A DNA stretch of 64,000 bases from Poseidonocella sp. HB161398 (GTDB lineage: Bacteria; Pseudomonadota; Alphaproteobacteria; Rhodobacterales; Rhodobacteraceae): positions 1 to 64,000 of the forward strand of contig NZ_VATA01000030.1 in assembly GCF_005870025.1 (NCBI RefSeq). The letters run 5' to 3'. Made by a program: the position numbers and the translations under genes. Below are positions 33,629-43,043 of the stretch, one piece after another (within the stretch, counting starts at the first letter, position 1; every line of letters starts with the position of its first letter). The notes under the pieces are model-generated. The model did no database searches, was not told the DNA's origin, and saw only the letters and a list, made by a program, of their open reading frames with translations.

Positions 33629-35713
33629 ATGGCAAGGATAGGCGTGGATGTCGGCGGGACGAATACCGATCTCGTGCTGGAGACGGCGGCGGGGGTGTTC
33701 TACCACAAGGTGCCGACGACACTGAAGAACCAGTCGATCGGCGTGGTCGAGGGCGTGCAGCGGATCTGCGAGATGGCCGGCATCCCGGCCTCCGAGGTCG
33801 AGACCATCGTCCACGGCACCACGACCGCGACGAACATCACGATCGAGAATAACGGCTCGGATTGCGGGATGATCACCTCGGAGGGCTTCCGCGACATCCT
33901 GCATATCGGCCGCCACAAGCGGCCGCACAACTTCTCGCTGCATTTCGACGTGCCGTGGCAGTCCCGGCCGCTGGTCAAGCGGCGCAACCGCATCGCCGTG
34001 GCCGAGCGCATCGTGCCGCCCACGGGCGAGATCGCGACCCCGCTCGACGAGCAGGCGGTGCGCGCCGCCTGCGCGCTCTTCCGCAGGCGCGGCATCGACT
34101 CGGTGGTGATCGGCTTCATGTTCGCCTTCCTCAACGACGCGCACGAACGCCGCGCCCGCGAGATCGTCCAGGAGGAAATGCCCGGCGCCTATGTCACCCT
34201 CGCCTCCGAGGTGGCCAATGTGATGCGCGAATACGAACGCTTCTCCACCGCGGCGATGAACTCCTATGTCGGGCCGAAGACCGCCTTCTACCTGCGCGAT
34301 CTCGAGGCCCGGCTGCGCGAGGCCGGGGTGCAGTCGCGGCTGCGCATCATCCAGTCGAATGGCGGGGTATCGACCGTCGGGGCCTGCGCCCGGCGGCCGG
34401 TGCGCATCCTGATGTCGGGCCCGGCCGGCGGGGTGATCGGCGGCGCCTCCGAGGGCGAGATGGCCGGGACCGGCAATATCATCACCGTCGATATCGGCGG
34501 CACCTCCGCGGATATCAGCACCATCCCCGGCCACCAGATCAAGATGATGAACCCGCGCGACACCTTCGTGTCCGGCCATCCGGTGCTGACGCCGATGATC
34601 GACCTCGTGACCATCGGCGCGGGCGGCGGCTCGGTCGCCCATATCGACGCGGCGGGCGGGTTCCATGTCGGGCCGCGCTCCGCCGGGTCGGAGCCGGGGC
34701 CGGCCTGCTACGGGCGCGGCGGGACCGAGCCGACGGTGACCGACGCGCAGATCGTGCTGGGGCGGCTCGATCCGGACATGGCGCTTGGCGGCGATCTCGC
34801 GCTCGACGCGGGCCTCGCGCGCAGGGCGGTCGAGGAGAAGATCGCCCGGCCGCTCGGCCTGACCGTCACGGAGGCGGCGCTGGGGATCATCCGGATCATC
34901 AATTCCAGCATGGCGCTGGCGATCCGGTCGAACTCGGTGGCGCGCGGGATCGACCCGCGGCAGTTCTCGATCATGCCCTTCGGCGGGGCGGGTCCGCTGC
35001 ATGGCGTGGCGCTGGCCGAGGCGGTTTCCGCCCGCGATGTGCTGGTGCCGGTGGCGCCGGGGATCACCGCCGCGGTGGGGCTGCTGAAGACCGATCTGCA
35101 ATACGAGCATACCGAGGCCGTCATCATCGAGCTGGCGGGGGCCGGCCCGGCGGCGCTGGCGCGGATCAACGGCGCGGCCGGGGCGCTGCGCGAGAAGGTC
35201 GCGCGGGAGCTCGACGGCGACGGCATCCCGCGCGAGGCGCAGCGCATCGAGATCCTGGCCGAATGCCGCTACCACGGCCAGGGCTTCGAGCTGCGCGCCG
35301 CCATGCCCGACGGGCCGGTGACGGCCGCCAATGTGGCCGCCATCGCCGAGAGCTTCCACGACCGGCACCACCAGGATTACGGCTACAGCTACCGCGACGC
35401 GCCGGTCGAGCTGATCACCCTGCGCGCCATCGGCACCGCGGCGGCGCGGAGGATCGCGATCCCGGCCATCCCGGCCACCGACGGATCCAGCCCCGACCGG
35501 GCGCTGCTCTTCGTGCGCCCGACGACCTTCGACGACGGGCGGACCCTGGAAACGCCGCGCTACGACCGGGCGAAGCTCCTTGCCGGCGACGTGGTGCCCG
35601 GCCCGGCGATCCTGGTGCAGCATGACGCAACGACACTCGTCCCGCCGGGCTACCTCGCCGAGACGCTCGCCCACGGCAACACCCGCATCCGGCGCGCCGG
35701 GCAGGACCAGTAA
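33629..35713 (+). CDS. hyuA: Hydantoinase/oxoprolinase subunit A (ATP-dependent)
   Basis: This is the 694-residue large subunit of the HyuA/HyuB family: N-methylhydantoinase (ATP-hydrolysing), 5-oxoprolinase and acetone/acetophenone carboxylase relatives. The N-terminal actin-like ATPase phosphate loop is VDVGGTNTDLVL. HGTTTATN and SGPAGGVIGG follow, along with the second ATPase half ITVDIGGTSADIS. Together with subunit B, ATP is used to open a cyclic amide such as N-methylhydantoin or 5-oxoproline. Placement with an N-carbamoylsarcosine-amidase-like gene favours a hydantoin. AAGGAA is the ribosome-binding site before ATG 33629. Confidence 0.92.
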   Translation: MARIGVDVGGTNTDLVLETAAGVFYHKVPTTLKNQSIGVVEGVQRICEMAGIPASEVETIVHGTTTATNITIENNGSDCGMITSEGFRDILHIGRHKRPHNFSLHFDVPWQSRPLVKRRNRIAVAERIVPPTGEIATPLDEQAVRAACALFRRRGIDSVVIGFMFAFLNDAHERRAREIVQEEMPGAYVTLASEVANVMREYERFSTAAMNSYVGPKTAFYLRDLEARLREAGVQSRLRIIQSNGGVSTVGACARRPVRILMSGPAGGVIGGASEGEMAGTGNIITVDIGGTSADISTIPGHQIKMMNPRDTFVSGHPVLTPMIDLVTIGAGGGSVAHIDAAGGFHVGPRSAGSEPGPACYGRGGTEPTVTDAQIVLGRLDPDMALGGDLALDAGLARRAVEEKIARPLGLTVTEAALGIIRIINSSMALAIRSNSVARGIDPRQFSIMPFGGAGPLHGVALAEAVSARDVLVPVAPGITAAVGLLKTDLQYEHTEAVIIELAGAGPAALARINGAAGALREKVARELDGDGIPREAQRIEILAECRYHGQGFELRAAMPDGPVTAANVAAIAESFHDRHHQDYGYSYRDAPVELITLRAIGTAAARRIAIPAIPATDGSSPDRALLFVRPTTFDDGRTLETPRYDRAKLLAGDVVPGPAILVQHDATTLVPPGYLAETLAHGNTRIRRAGQDQ

Positions 35714-35726
35714 CGGAGACCGCAAG

Positions 35727-37511
35727 ATGAATGCCATTACCGACACCGCCCCGGAGGTCGATCCGGTCACGCTCCAGGTGATCCGGGGCTCTTTCGAGAC
35801 GATCGCCGAGGAGATGGGCCATGTGCTCTACCGCATGTCCTTCTCCTCGATCATCCGCGAAAGCCAGGATCTGGGCGCCGGGCTGTTCGACGCGCAGTTC
35901 AACACGCTGTGCGAAAGCGAATCCACGCCGATGCATATCGGCTCGATCCCCGGCTACCTGCGCGGCATCGCCGAGACGCTGGAGGACGGCGAGTGGTACG
36001 AGGGCGATGTCGTCGTCCACAACCACCCCTATCACGGCGCCTCGCACACCCCCGACCTGGCCATCGTCGTGCCGGTCTTCCACGAGGGGCGGCTGGTGGG
36101 CTTCGCGGGCAACACGGCGCACCATGTCGATATCGGCGCGGCCACCCCGGGGCTGATCATCGACGTGCCCGATGTCTATGCCGAGGGCATGCTGCTGGCG
36201 GGGGTGAAGCTTTACCGCAAGGGCCGGCCGAACACCGCCATGTGGACCTTCATCCGCCGCAACAGCCGCGCGGGGGCCCAGCTGGTCAGCGATCTCGAGG
36301 CGCAGGTGGCCTCGGCCCGGCTGGGCGCGAAGCGCTTCGCGGAGCTGATCGGGACCTATGGCGAAGACGTGGTCTTCGGCGCCGCCCGCCAGCTCATGGA
36401 CTATTCCGAGCGCATGACCCGGCAGCGCATCGCGGAGATCCCCGATGGCGAATACGCCGCCGAGGGCTGGCTGGACGATGACGGGCGCAACCGCGGCAGG
36501 CAGCTGAAGGTCAAGGTGACGGTGCGCGTCGCGGGCGACGAGGTCGAGGTCGATCTCGCCGGCTCTGCCGAGCAGACCCCCACCGCCTATAACGTGCCCT
36601 TCGAGGGCTCGACCAAGGTCGCCGCCTATGCCGCCTTCCGCAAGCTGCTGCTCGATGCGGCGACCTCGGAGGCGCGGGTGCCGTCGAACGAGGGCTCGTT
36701 CCGCCCGATCAGGGTCTCGGCGCCGCTGGGCTCGATCTTCAACCCGCGCAGCCCCGCCTCGGCCGAGGCGCGCTTCACCCAGTGCAACCGGATGATCGAC
36801 CTGATCATCCGCGCGCTGGCGCCGGTGCTGCCGGAAACCGTGATCGCGGGCAGCTCCGCCTCGATCAGCTTCGCGGCCTATTCCGGGCTGCGGCCCTCGG
36901 GCGCGTACTGGGTGTTCCTGGAGGTCAACGAGGGCGCCTATGGCGGGCGGCCGCGCTCGGACGGGCCGGACAGCATCGACAACCTGATGGCCAATACCCG
37001 CAACAACCCGCTCGAGGATCTGGCGATGCACATCCCGATGATCTGCGACCGCTACGAGCTGCGCGACGACATGCCCCCGGGCGCGGGACGGTACCGCGGC
37101 GGCATCGGCGTGGTGAAATCGCAGCGCGTACTGACGGATGCCTTCATCACCCATGAGAGCGAACGCCATACCGAGGCGCCCTGGGGCATCTTCGGCGGCC
37201 ATGAGGGCGCGGTCGGCAAGTGCCTGGTCTACAATGCCGCCCGTCCGGAGGAGGTGACGGAAATGCCGTCGAAATTCTCCGGTCTCGAGGTGAAGGCGGG
37301 CGACGTGATGGCCTATTACAGCCCCAATGGCGGCGGCTACGGCGATCCGCTCGAGCGGCCCGAGATGACGGTGCTCGAGGATGTGCTGGACGGGTTCTGC
37401 ACCGTCGGGCATGCCCGCGCGGCCTATGGCGTGGTGGTGGACCTCGACACGGAAACCGTGGACATGGGCGCCACCAATGCGCTGCGCGACCGGATGCGGG
37501 ACGCGCGCTGA
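35727..37511 (+). CDS. hyuB: Hydantoinase/oxoprolinase subunit B
   Basis: This 594-residue partner of the A subunit shows the typical start DPVTLQVIRGSFETIAEEMG and the conserved GDVVVHNHPYHGASHTPD metal/substrate region. GLEVKAGDVMAYYSPNGGGYGDP lies near the C-terminus. It starts 13 bases after HyuA and the two form one enzyme complex. Reading frame open upstream of 35727 overlaps hyuA and is not used. A strong hairpin follows the gene. Confidence 0.92.
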   Translation: MNAITDTAPEVDPVTLQVIRGSFETIAEEMGHVLYRMSFSSIIRESQDLGAGLFDAQFNTLCESESTPMHIGSIPGYLRGIAETLEDGEWYEGDVVVHNHPYHGASHTPDLAIVVPVFHEGRLVGFAGNTAHHVDIGAATPGLIIDVPDVYAEGMLLAGVKLYRKGRPNTAMWTFIRRNSRAGAQLVSDLEAQVASARLGAKRFAELIGTYGEDVVFGAARQLMDYSERMTRQRIAEIPDGEYAAEGWLDDDGRNRGRQLKVKVTVRVAGDEVEVDLAGSAEQTPTAYNVPFEGSTKVAAYAAFRKLLLDAATSEARVPSNEGSFRPIRVSAPLGSIFNPRSPASAEARFTQCNRMIDLIIRALAPVLPETVIAGSSASISFAAYSGLRPSGAYWVFLEVNEGAYGGRPRSDGPDSIDNLMANTRNNPLEDLAMHIPMICDRYELRDDMPPGAGRYRGGIGVVKSQRVLTDAFITHESERHTEAPWGIFGGHEGAVGKCLVYNAARPEEVTEMPSKFSGLEVKAGDVMAYYSPNGGGYGDPLERPEMTVLEDVLDGFCTVGHARAAYGVVVDLDTETVDMGATNALRDRMRDAR

Positions 37512-37519
37512 CCCCGCCG

Positions 37520-37541
37520 GGGGCGGAGCCTGCTCCGCCCC
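37520..37541 (+). terminator. Hairpin after hyuB
   Basis: Arms GGGGCGGAGC and GCTCCGCCCC with a minimal loop, followed by TTTGCCCC, begin 8 bases after the hyuB stop. This resembles an intrinsic terminator with a weak T-run, so the NCS1 permease gene may be expressed at lower level. Confidence 0.6.
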
Positions 37542-37575
37542 TTTGCCCCAACTTGAACCGACAGGGACGTCCGAC

Positions 37576-39081
37576 ATGACGGCGACAGACCAGACCGCCA
37601 GCGCCAGCAGGGAAACCGGCGCGCTGATCGAGGAATCCATCCTGCCCACGCTCAACGGCCAGCGGCCGATCGGCTGGCTGGGCTATGCCTGGATCTGGGT
37701 GGGCATCGCGGTGATCATCGCGACCTATTCGCTGGGGGCCTCGGGCATCGCCGGCGGCGTGCCGCTGGCCACGGTGGCCGCGGTGATCGCGCTGGCCAAT
37801 CTCGCCATCGGGCTCGTCATGGTGGCGACCGCCGATATCGGCACCGAGCACGGCCTGTCCTTCGCCGTCTACCTGCGCGCGCCCTTCGGCGTGCACGGCA
37901 CCCATGTCCCGGCCGTGTCCCGCGGGATCGTGGCGGCAGCGTGGTTCGGCATCCAGACCTATCTGGGCGCGCTGGCGCTGAACGGCATCGGCGAATACTT
38001 CCTGGGCTTCGAGAACTGGGTGGTCTGGTACGTGGTCTTCGGCCTGCTGCAGATCGCCAACACCGCGATGGGCATCAAGTCGGTGGAACGGCTCGCCGCC
38101 CTTGCCGCCCCGGCGATCATCGCCATCTCGGTCTGGATGTACCTCACGCTGGAGGACGTGGCGGCGACGCAGGGGATCAATATCTGGACCTACAAGGCGC
38201 CGGGCGAGATGTCTCTGATGGTGCTCTTCATCGCCAATATGAGCTTCTGGTCGACCATGGCGGTGGACATCCCCAACCTGACCCGCTTCGTGAAGACGCC
38301 CTCGGGCGCCAAGGGGTTCTTCCGGCGCAACCGCAATGTCTTCCTGGCGCAGCTGGTGGCGCTGCCCGCGACGCAGGCGCTGATCGCCGGGCTCGGGGCG
38401 GTGTCCTTCATCGCCACCGGCAACTGGAACCCGGTCGAGGTGATCCAGGGCGAGGGCCAGGGCCTGTCGCTGGTGCTGCTGCTGGCGCTGGTCGTGCTGG
38501 CGCAGTGGTCGACCAACAATTCGGCCAACCTCATACCCTCGGCGCTGACCTTCGTCAATCTCGCGCCGCGGGTGATCACCTACCGCAGGGCGGTGGCGCT
38601 GGCCGGGGTGGCGGGCACGCTGTGCTTCCCCTGGCGGATCCTCGACAACCTCTTCGTTTTCCTGGGCTATTACGGCGCCTTCCTGTCGGCGCTCGGCGGC
38701 ATCATGGTGGCCGATTACTACCTGCTGCGGCGCCGCCGCCTGAACGTGCCGGCGCTTTTCGATCCGGCGGGCCAGTACCGCTATTCGGGCGGCGTCAACT
38801 GGGCCGGGATCGGCGCCTGGGCCCTCGGCGGCGGTGTCGCCGCCTGGCAGTCGCAATACGCCTTCCTCATCGGCTTCCCGGCGGGGCTGGTGCTCTATCT
38901 GGCGCTGATGAAGCTCGCGGTCCTCAAGGCGCATCCCCAGGCCGAGATCGACAGCGGCTATTCGGACGCCTACCTCGCCACCTCCGCAGGGGTCAGCTGG
39001 GCCTATTCCGGCGAGGGCCGCTTTGCCCGGCTGACGCCCGAGCAGGCCCATGGCGAGGCCATCCGCCGCGAGGATCTCTAG
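37576..39081 (+). CDS. NCS1-family nucleobase/hydantoin/allantoin permease
   Basis: This 501-residue cytoplasmic-membrane transporter has about twelve hydrophobic segments. NCS1 signs include an N-terminal LNGQRPIGWLGYAWIWVGI, WFGIQTYLGALALNGIGEYF and FWSTMAVDIPNLTRFVK. Relatives import hydantoins (Mhp1), cytosine, allantoin or thiamine precursors by sodium or proton symport. Its position after hyuAB makes a hydantoin-like substrate likely and gives the locus two uptake routes, one for the ring (NCS1) and one for a carboxylate (TRAP). Confidence 0.9.
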   Translation: MTATDQTASASRETGALIEESILPTLNGQRPIGWLGYAWIWVGIAVIIATYSLGASGIAGGVPLATVAAVIALANLAIGLVMVATADIGTEHGLSFAVYLRAPFGVHGTHVPAVSRGIVAAAWFGIQTYLGALALNGIGEYFLGFENWVVWYVVFGLLQIANTAMGIKSVERLAALAAPAIIAISVWMYLTLEDVAATQGINIWTYKAPGEMSLMVLFIANMSFWSTMAVDIPNLTRFVKTPSGAKGFFRRNRNVFLAQLVALPATQALIAGLGAVSFIATGNWNPVEVIQGEGQGLSLVLLLALVVLAQWSTNNSANLIPSALTFVNLAPRVITYRRAVALAGVAGTLCFPWRILDNLFVFLGYYGAFLSALGGIMVADYYLLRRRRLNVPALFDPAGQYRYSGGVNWAGIGAWALGGGVAAWQSQYAFLIGFPAGLVLYLALMKLAVLKAHPQAEIDSGYSDAYLATSAGVSWAYSGEGRFARLTPEQAHGEAIRREDL

Positions 39082-39090
39082 CCGGCGGGT

Positions 39091-39105
39091 CGGGCCAGCG
39101 GCCCG
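39091..39105 (+). terminator. Small hairpin after the NCS1 permease gene
   Basis: CGGGCC-agcg loop-GGCCCG forms a 6-bp stem starting 10 bases after the stop. It is a weak candidate for the operon terminator. Confidence 0.35.
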
Positions 39106-39822
39106 TGCATCCCGCGGCCAGGGGCAACCGAGGCACCGGGTCCGCGCGGCAGCAGCGTGGCCGCCATGCGGTCCCGTCCGGGAGATCCCGGGACCGCGCC
39201 CAGCGGGGCGGCTCCCCTGCCCGCGGCCTCTGGACGGGGCCGGCCGGTCCGACCTCCGGCGGTGCCGCAAGGGCGCGGCGGCGGGGCGCATACCCGCCTG
39301 CTCTTCCGCGGCTCCCGAACCGGTTCCGCCTCGCGGCCCAAGGGCGGTGTCCTCTGCCGTCCCCGGCAGGGACGGGCTCCGCCGATGGCCGGACTGCCCC
39401 GTTTCCGAAATGCATCACATTTCCGGAATACAACCAAAGGAGTATTTACGCAGGGTCAGGAGTGTAGTCTATTCCGGGCTGGAAGCCGGGTGCCGCTCTC
39501 CCAGAAGGCTCCCAATTCGGCTTCTACAGGGCCGTGCCGCCACGAATTGAGCGTGGCGGCACATTTCACGCAGACCCGCGCGGCCAGGCCCGGCGCCGCT
39601 TCCGCAAGACGGGCAGGACCCTTTGCAGGGCGGCCTAACGGACCGGACCTTTCGCCGGGATCCCTTACGACATCAGCGGTTCCGACGTCACCCGTTTCGG
39701 CATCTGCCCTCCGCGCGCCGAACCTCCGCCCGGACAAGAGGCAGAGCCTGCCGCCCCCATCGGCGATCCCGGCGCTCTCGCCAGAGCCCGGGACCGGCAG
39801 CGGAGGGCGGGACGGCTGATGC

Positions 39823-40185
39823 GTCCCCGGAGATCCCGCGCCGCGCCAGGGACCGGGTGCCGGAGGGGGCGACGCCCCTCGCGGATGATCGCGCCAGCCG
39901 GGACCAGCAGAGAGCTGGCCGACTGCTGCGGTCCCGGAGGCGCTCCACGGAGCCGGGGACCGGGTGCCGGACGCCCCTCGCACATGATCGCACGGCGCCG
40001 CGGACTGGCAGCAGAGCGCTGGCCTGCTGGTACGCTCCCGGAGCTCCCGCGCTGCGCTAGGAACCGGGGGCCGGACGCCCCTCGCACATGATCGCGCCGC
40101 GCCGGGACAGGCAGAGGGCTGGCCTGCTGGTGCGGTCCCGGAGATACCCGGGGAGCCGGGGATCGAGGGTCTCGGGCAGGATGAC
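39823..40185. repeat. Imperfect tandem repeat, ~100-bp unit, three full copies and one partial
   Basis: Units run 39823-39930, 39931-40033, 40034-40134 and a partial copy from 40135. Each begins with a G(T/C)CCC(C)GGAG motif, has a central block ACGCCCCTCGC (at 39872, 39971 and 40075) followed by ATGATCGC, and ends with a small hairpin CAGCAG...CTGCTG (39905-39928; 40009-40029). The third unit keeps the hairpin with a slightly changed arm. A more diverged copy may precede at about 39720-39822. There is no protein-coding support. Confidence 0.85.
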
Positions 40186-40355
40186 CATTGCGGAAGAGCG
40201 CGCCGTGCTGCCTGCCAGTCGCGGCCCTGCAGAATGGCCCGCATCCTGGACAGTTGCCCCGGCCATGGCGGCGTGCCCCCCGGCTTCGACTGGGATGAGG
40301 AACACGTGAGCAGCGCAAGCGCGGGAAAAGAAGCGCGCAGGGCCGCCTGCGCGCC

Positions 40356-42737
40356 CTAGACCGGGCCGGGCGCTGCCTTCCGGCGCTCGATCTCCGGCGG
40401 CCGGTGCGCCATGACCTCGGGCACGGGACCGGTGAAAAGCTCCGCCTCCACGAGGCAGGTCATCGCCGCCGGGCCCTGGGCGATCTCCGAGGTCGGCAGG
40501 TCCGAGGTCAGCACATTGGGATTCCCATGGCGGCAGAGCGCGGGGTCTCCGTCCAGATCGGGGTCGTGCCAGGCGCCGGTCGGCAGGCTGATCACCCCCC
40601 GCCGGATGTCGCGGCTCAGCCGGGCGACGCTCAGGCAGGCGCCGCGGTGGTTGAAGACCCGCACCATGTCGCCCTCGGATATCCCCCGCTCTGCGGCGTC
40701 CCCGGGGTTGAGGCGGCAGGGCTCCCGGCCGCGGCGCTTGCCCGCCAGGCTGGTCGCGCCGTGATCGAGCTGGCTGTGCAGCCGTCCCTCCGGCTGGTGC
40801 GAGATCAGGTGGAGCGGCAGGGCCGCCGACAGCGCGCTGCCAAGCCATTCCCGCGGTGCCCGCCAGACCGGATGGCCGGGCAGATCCCCTGCCCCGAACG
40901 CGGCGACGGCGGCGCTGAAGATCTCGATTCTGCCCGACGGGGTCGGCAGCGGCGCGCCCGCCGGATCGGCCCGGAACGCGGCCAGCATCGTCTGCGGCCG
41001 CTCAGGCGGCGGCAGGTCGAGATGCCCCTTGGCGCAAAACGCCGCGAAATCCGGCCAGTCCGCCCCGCCGGGCACCGCCTCGCGGGACGCCTCGTAGAGC
41101 CGCCGGAGCCAGCCCGCCTCGTCCAGCCCTTCGGTGAAGCGCTCGGCGAAGCCGGTGCCGTTGCCGTCCCCGGGCCGCAGCCGGGCGGCCAGCCCCGCGA
41201 AGATGTCGTGGTCGTTGCGCGTCTGCCCATGGGGCGCCGCGACCTGCGAGGAGAACATGACCCGGCTTTCGTTGAAGGTGCCGACGATGTCGCTGCGCTC
41301 GGCCGGGAGCGTCGAGGGCAGGACGATGTCGGCATGCCGCGCCATCGGCGTCCAGAAGGGCTCGTGCACGATCACCGTTCCGGCGCGCTGCCAGGCCCGC
41401 CGCAGCCGGTTGAGATCCTGGTGGTGGTGGAAGACATTGCCGCCGGCCCAGTAGATCAGCCGGACCTCCGGATAGTGCCGCGTCTGCCCGTCATAGCGGT
41501 AGGCGGCGCCGGGCGAGAGCAGCATGTCCGAGATCCGGGCCACCGGGATGAAGCTGCCGCAGGGATCCCCGCCCATCGGCAGGGCCGCCAGCGGCAGCGG
41601 CGAGAAGGCGTTGCCGACGCCGTTGACCGCGCCGAGCCCCAGCGCGAAGCCTTCGCCCGGCCGCCCGATCCCGCCGAGCATCGCCGCCAGCACCACGAGC
41701 ATCCAGTAGATCTGCTCGCCATTCTGCTGCCGGGTGAGCGACCAGCTGGCATTCAGGATCGCGGGCCCCTGCGCCAGGCGCCGGGCCAGATCGGCAATCG
41801 CGGCGGCCGGCAGGCCGGTGATCTCCGCGGCCCAGGCGGCGTCCTTGGGCTGGCCGTCGGCCGCACCCTCCAGATAGGGCAGGAACTCCGCGAAGCCGGT
41901 GCAGTGGCTCTCCAGGAAGGCGCGGTCATGGTGCCCCTCGCGCAGCAGCTCATGCGCCAGCCCCAGCATCAGCGCGACATCCGTCCCGGGCCGGACCGGC
42001 AGCCAGTCTGCCCCGAGTTCCGGATCGGCATCCGAGCGGATCGGCGAGACATTGACGAAGCGCGCCCCGGCGCGGCGCGCGCGCATCATCGCCGCGTGCT
42101 GGACATGGCGGCCGACGCCGCCGGCATTGACCTGCCCGTTGCGCCGCGCCAGCCCGCCGAAGGCGACGACCAGCGACCCGGCCTCTGCCACTGCCTCCCA
42201 GGACGTGTGCTCCGCCAGCAGCGGCATGAACGGCCCGACCACATGCGGCAGGATCACCTCGGCGGAGGAGCAGCTATAGGTGTTCACCGAAACCGTGCTG
42301 CCGCCGAACATGTTCATGAAGCGGCGCAGCTGGCTCTTGGCATGGTGGAAGCGCCCGGCCGAGGCCCAGCCGTAGGAGCCCGAATAGATCGCCGCATTGC
42401 CATGCTCGCTGCGCACCCGCTCCAGCTCCGCCGCGGCAAGGTCGAGCGCCTCGTCCCAGCCTGTCTCGACGAAGCTGTCCGCGCCGCGCCGCGCGGTGTC
42501 GCTGCGATGCCCCTGCTCGAGGAAGCCCCTGCGGATCATCGGACCGCGGATGCGGCAGGGACCGGACAGCGTGCCGGCGATGCTCTGCCCGATCGGCGAG
42601 GGCTCGGGATCGTCCTCCATGCCGCGCAGGGAGACGAGCCTGCCCCCCTCCCGTTCGGCGCGGTAGGCGCCCCAGTGCATCGCGACGAGCGGGTCCTGCT
42701 CCGGCATTCCGGCCGGGGCCTCTGCGGGTCTTCCCAT
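40356..42737 (-). CDS. Molybdopterin-dependent oxidoreductase, BisC/TorA (DMSO-reductase) type
   Basis: This 793-residue bis-MGD molybdenum enzyme has a first domain containing WDEALDLAAAEL and IYSGSYGWASAGRFHH. A Ser ligand to Mo is expected in NTYSCSSAEVILPHVVG, and the cofactor-binding stretches PAERSDIVGTFNESRVMF and SHQPEGRLHSQLD follow in the C-terminal half. No Tat signal and no N-terminal Fe-S cysteine cluster are present, which fits cytoplasmic biotin-sulfoxide reductase-like enzymes rather than periplasmic TMAO reductase. GGAGG lies 8 bases before ATG 42737; the long open frame upstream is compositional. It stands alone with no chaperone or cytochrome gene. Confidence 0.88.
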   Translation of the reverse strand: MGRPAEAPAGMPEQDPLVAMHWGAYRAEREGGRLVSLRGMEDDPEPSPIGQSIAGTLSGPCRIRGPMIRRGFLEQGHRSDTARRGADSFVETGWDEALDLAAAELERVRSEHGNAAIYSGSYGWASAGRFHHAKSQLRRFMNMFGGSTVSVNTYSCSSAEVILPHVVGPFMPLLAEHTSWEAVAEAGSLVVAFGGLARRNGQVNAGGVGRHVQHAAMMRARRAGARFVNVSPIRSDADPELGADWLPVRPGTDVALMLGLAHELLREGHHDRAFLESHCTGFAEFLPYLEGAADGQPKDAAWAAEITGLPAAAIADLARRLAQGPAILNASWSLTRQQNGEQIYWMLVVLAAMLGGIGRPGEGFALGLGAVNGVGNAFSPLPLAALPMGGDPCGSFIPVARISDMLLSPGAAYRYDGQTRHYPEVRLIYWAGGNVFHHHQDLNRLRRAWQRAGTVIVHEPFWTPMARHADIVLPSTLPAERSDIVGTFNESRVMFSSQVAAPHGQTRNDHDIFAGLAARLRPGDGNGTGFAERFTEGLDEAGWLRRLYEASREAVPGGADWPDFAAFCAKGHLDLPPPERPQTMLAAFRADPAGAPLPTPSGRIEIFSAAVAAFGAGDLPGHPVWRAPREWLGSALSAALPLHLISHQPEGRLHSQLDHGATSLAGKRRGREPCRLNPGDAAERGISEGDMVRVFNHRGACLSVARLSRDIRRGVISLPTGAWHDPDLDGDPALCRHGNPNVLTSDLPTSEIAQGPAAMTCLVEAELFTGPVPEVMAHRPPEIERRKAAPGPV

Positions 42738-43022
42738 GGGGCTGTCCTCCGCTGCCTGACAAGGTAACGTAACGTCAGTCATCATCCGCACCCTAGCACG
42801 GAACCGCCGCAGAGTCGCCGTCTGGCTGGCTGCGCCGGAGCTGCCATCCGGCAAGCGTCTTCCGGTCCTCCGGGACGGCCCGCTCTGCGCGCCCCCCGGT
42901 AGCGGCGCGGAACAGCCTTGCGCGAGAGCTTCGTCGTCGCCCGCCGTGCCTCGCAGCTTGCGGCCTTTCCGCTTCGGCCGTGAAGGGGCTTGCGGCCTCC
43001 GGAGGCCCCTGCTGCCCCTATC

Positions 43023-43043
43023 GGTGCGAGGTGCGAGGTGCGA
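43023..43043. repeat. Three tandem copies of GGTGCGA
   Basis: Three perfect 7-base copies are followed by a decayed one (GGTGTGC). It is short and lies inside the spacer; no function is evident. Confidence 0.9.

Larger units (their letters stand above)
39082..40355. other. Gene-free spacer carrying ~100-bp tandem repeats
   Basis: About 1.27 kb lies between the permease gene and the convergent molybdoenzyme gene. It has no convincing gene. The minus strand has long open frames with repeated peptides (for example IMCEGRPAP in several frames), but these come from the tandem DNA repeat. An AT-richer stretch at about 39405-39460 could hold a promoter but has no gene behind it. Confidence 0.6.

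Noticed and set aside
32165-35770. A 1201-codon open frame on the minus strand opposite the TRAP and hydantoinase genes
   Set aside because: It runs antisense to well-recognised genes, is full of His, Arg, Gly, Asp and Gln repeats typical of GC-rich antisense frames, and has no domain.
39823-40185. CRISPR array
   Set aside because: Units are about 100 bp and similar over their whole length, without short identical repeats separated by unique spacers, and no cas genes are present.
39456-40318. Minus-strand open frames with repeated peptides such as IMCEGRPAP
   Set aside because: The repeats occur in several frames because the DNA itself is tandemly repeated; no codon-level sign of selection.
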